Shown here piece by piece: positions 5,174 through 6,035 of a DNA stretch of 6,035 bases. The notes under the pieces were generated by a model. The model worked only from the letters and a program-made list of their open reading frames with translations, did not search any database and was not told where the DNA came from. Position numbers and translations under genes: made by a program. The number at the start of each line of letters is the position of its first letter. Within the stretch, counting starts at the first letter, position 1. Where the stretch lies: assembly GCA_030699855.1 (NCBI GenBank), contig JAUYKR010000079.1, positions 1 through 6,035 of the forward strand. The letters are read 5' to 3'. Origin of the DNA: a bacterium (GTDB lineage Bacteria; Patescibacteriota; Gracilibacteria; JAUYGZ01).

Positions 5174-6035
5174 CTATATAACACTATCCCTCGGATCACC
5201 GCAAGAAGTTTTTACAAAATCTACCACCTGCTGTAGCCGCCTCTCATCCATCTGAACATGCGTCGGCAGATTTATGGTCTCTCGGGCGGCCTTCTCCGCC
5301 CGCGGGCAGGAGCCTGGCTTGTATTGAAAATCCCCAAGTTCGCAGCCTTCGGGTGCTAACGCACTGCGGTACCAGTCGCCTAAATAGATACCTTTTTTGC
5401 GGGCGGCTTTGAGGAGCCTGTCGGCATCCGCGCAGCGGATGGTATAGCGAAGCCAGGCGGAATTTGGATCGGGCTGAGGCAGAACCAGTCCTGGAACATT
5501 TTGCAAATGCTGATGATAAAACTCAGCGCAATGGCGGCGATGGCCATGGAAGCGATCAAGTTTTTTCAGCTGATGCAGTGCAAGTTTTGCGAGGACGTTT
5601 GGCAGACGCTGAGGCATAAAATCCGGACATTGCCCTTTCTTTTCCTCCGGAAAAATGACCAGAGGTATCAGCTTAGCCTTCTGAAACAGGAACAGCATCA
5701 GTCTGCCCAACTTGAGGCGATACAAAGGTTTGATCAGAGCAAATAGCAGCGGGTGGAGCAGGGCTTGCTTGATTTGCAGTAAAGAGGGATAGGCCAAGCG
5801 ATGCTGGGCTGAGCGAAGTTTTTCGGTCAAGGCTTCGCTGTTGGTCGTCACCATCCCGCCCCAGACGCTGGAGATAATTTTATCGCGGCCAAACGACCAG
5901 ATGGCCGCGTCGCCAAAAGTACCAAGCTTCTTCCCCTGAAAAGATCCGGACAGAGCGTGAGCACAGTCCTCGATCAGAGTGATCTTTCGTTCCTTGCAGA
6001 TGGCCTGAATTCGTTCCAGGTCGGCCGCCTGGCCG
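5174..6035 (-). CDS. DegT/DnrJ/EryC1/StrS-family aminotransferase, partial
   Basis: This is a PLP-dependent sugar aminotransferase of the DegT/DnrJ/EryC1/StrS family, which normally aminates nucleotide-linked keto-sugars for surface polysaccharide or glycan synthesis in the cytoplasm. About 286 codons are visible; the frame is open past the right edge, so roughly the first quarter of a typical 370-400 aa protein is missing. Visible are IEDCAHALSGSFQGKKLGTF with the cofactor-contacting Asp, then GDAAIWSFGRDKIISS, whose Lys (codon 5879-5881) is the expected PLP-binding residue, then GGMVTTN. The ATG at 5852-5854 is therefore internal, not the start. The middle contains a hydrophobic, basic stretch (about PSLLQIKQALLHPLLFALIKPLY) of the kind seen in some subfamilies. 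The C-terminal domain includes TINLPTHVQMDE, typical of the family. The exact sugar cannot be told. Confidence 0.88.
   Translation of the reverse strand, partial: GQAADLERIQAICKERKITLIEDCAHALSGSFQGKKLGTFGDAAIWSFGRDKIISSVWGGMVTTNSEALTEKLRSAQHRLAYPSLLQIKQALLHPLLFALIKPLYRLKLGRLMLFLFQKAKLIPLVIFPEEKKGQCPDFMPQRLPNVLAKLALHQLKKLDRFHGHRRHCAEFYHQHLQNVPGLVLPQPDPNSAWLRYTIRCADADRLLKAARKKGIYLGDWYRSALAPEGCELGDFQYKPGSCPRAEKAARETINLPTHVQMDERRLQQVVDFVKTSCGDPRDSVI
5176..5204 (-). promoter_or_regulatory. Possible promoter of the small gene
   Basis: On the minus strand, TTGCGG (5204-5199) and TTATAT (5181-5176) are 17 bp apart, inside the 3' end of the aminotransferase gene. The -35 is weak and the -10 moderate. 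It would give the small gene transcription of its own, separate from the aminotransferase. Confidence 0.3.

Overview
The window looks like part of a Patescibacteria (CPR) genome. Two things suggest this. The conjugation-type ATPase at the left edge has the form often seen in that group. The NAD(P)HX dehydratase gene carries a small palindromic insertion that encodes an LPGRQAG-like peptide, a peptide I associate from memory with CPR and Parcubacteria proteins. The lineage is an inference and I could not check it by search. Most of the window has moderate to high GC, but about 3525-5170 is visibly AT-rich and holds accessory genes.

Left part (1-3523): the 3' end of a type IV secretion/conjugation ATPase gene runs rightward and meets a leftward SAM-dependent methyltransferase gene tail to tail, with a 4-bp overlap. 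Upstream of the methyltransferase, on the same strand and 30 bp away, is a YibE/F-family membrane protein with a signal peptide; the two could be one operon. Divergent from it across 32 bp is a rightward NAD(P)HX dehydratase gene (nnrD type), which ends in a G-rich stretch.

Accessory island (about 3525-5170): a rightward gene encodes a protein with an abortive-infection C-terminal (Abi_C/HEPN-like) domain that keeps an R-x4-H motif. Its stop codon is followed by 342 bp without a protein gene. That stretch holds three tandem copies, about 100 bp apart, of what appears to be a small structured RNA gene of about 60 nt. Each copy has a -35/-10 pair with a 16-bp spacer, a long stem joining the RNA's 5' and 3' ends, a variable inner hairpin preserved by compensatory changes, a constant 22-nt 3' segment and a terminal T-run. 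The third T-run overlaps the stop codon of a convergent small gene (118 aa) whose product may be a BECR-fold RNase (barnase/EndoU/RelE-like). An Abi/HEPN-like protein, a multicopy structured RNA and a possible small nuclease in one AT-rich island suggest a defence or toxin-antitoxin locus with an RNA component. This is the most interesting part of the window, and the functional link is inference.

Right part (5174-6035): the C-terminal three quarters of a leftward DegT/DnrJ/EryC1/StrS sugar aminotransferase, cut by the window edge. It keeps the PLP-binding lysine and probably belongs to surface-sugar synthesis.
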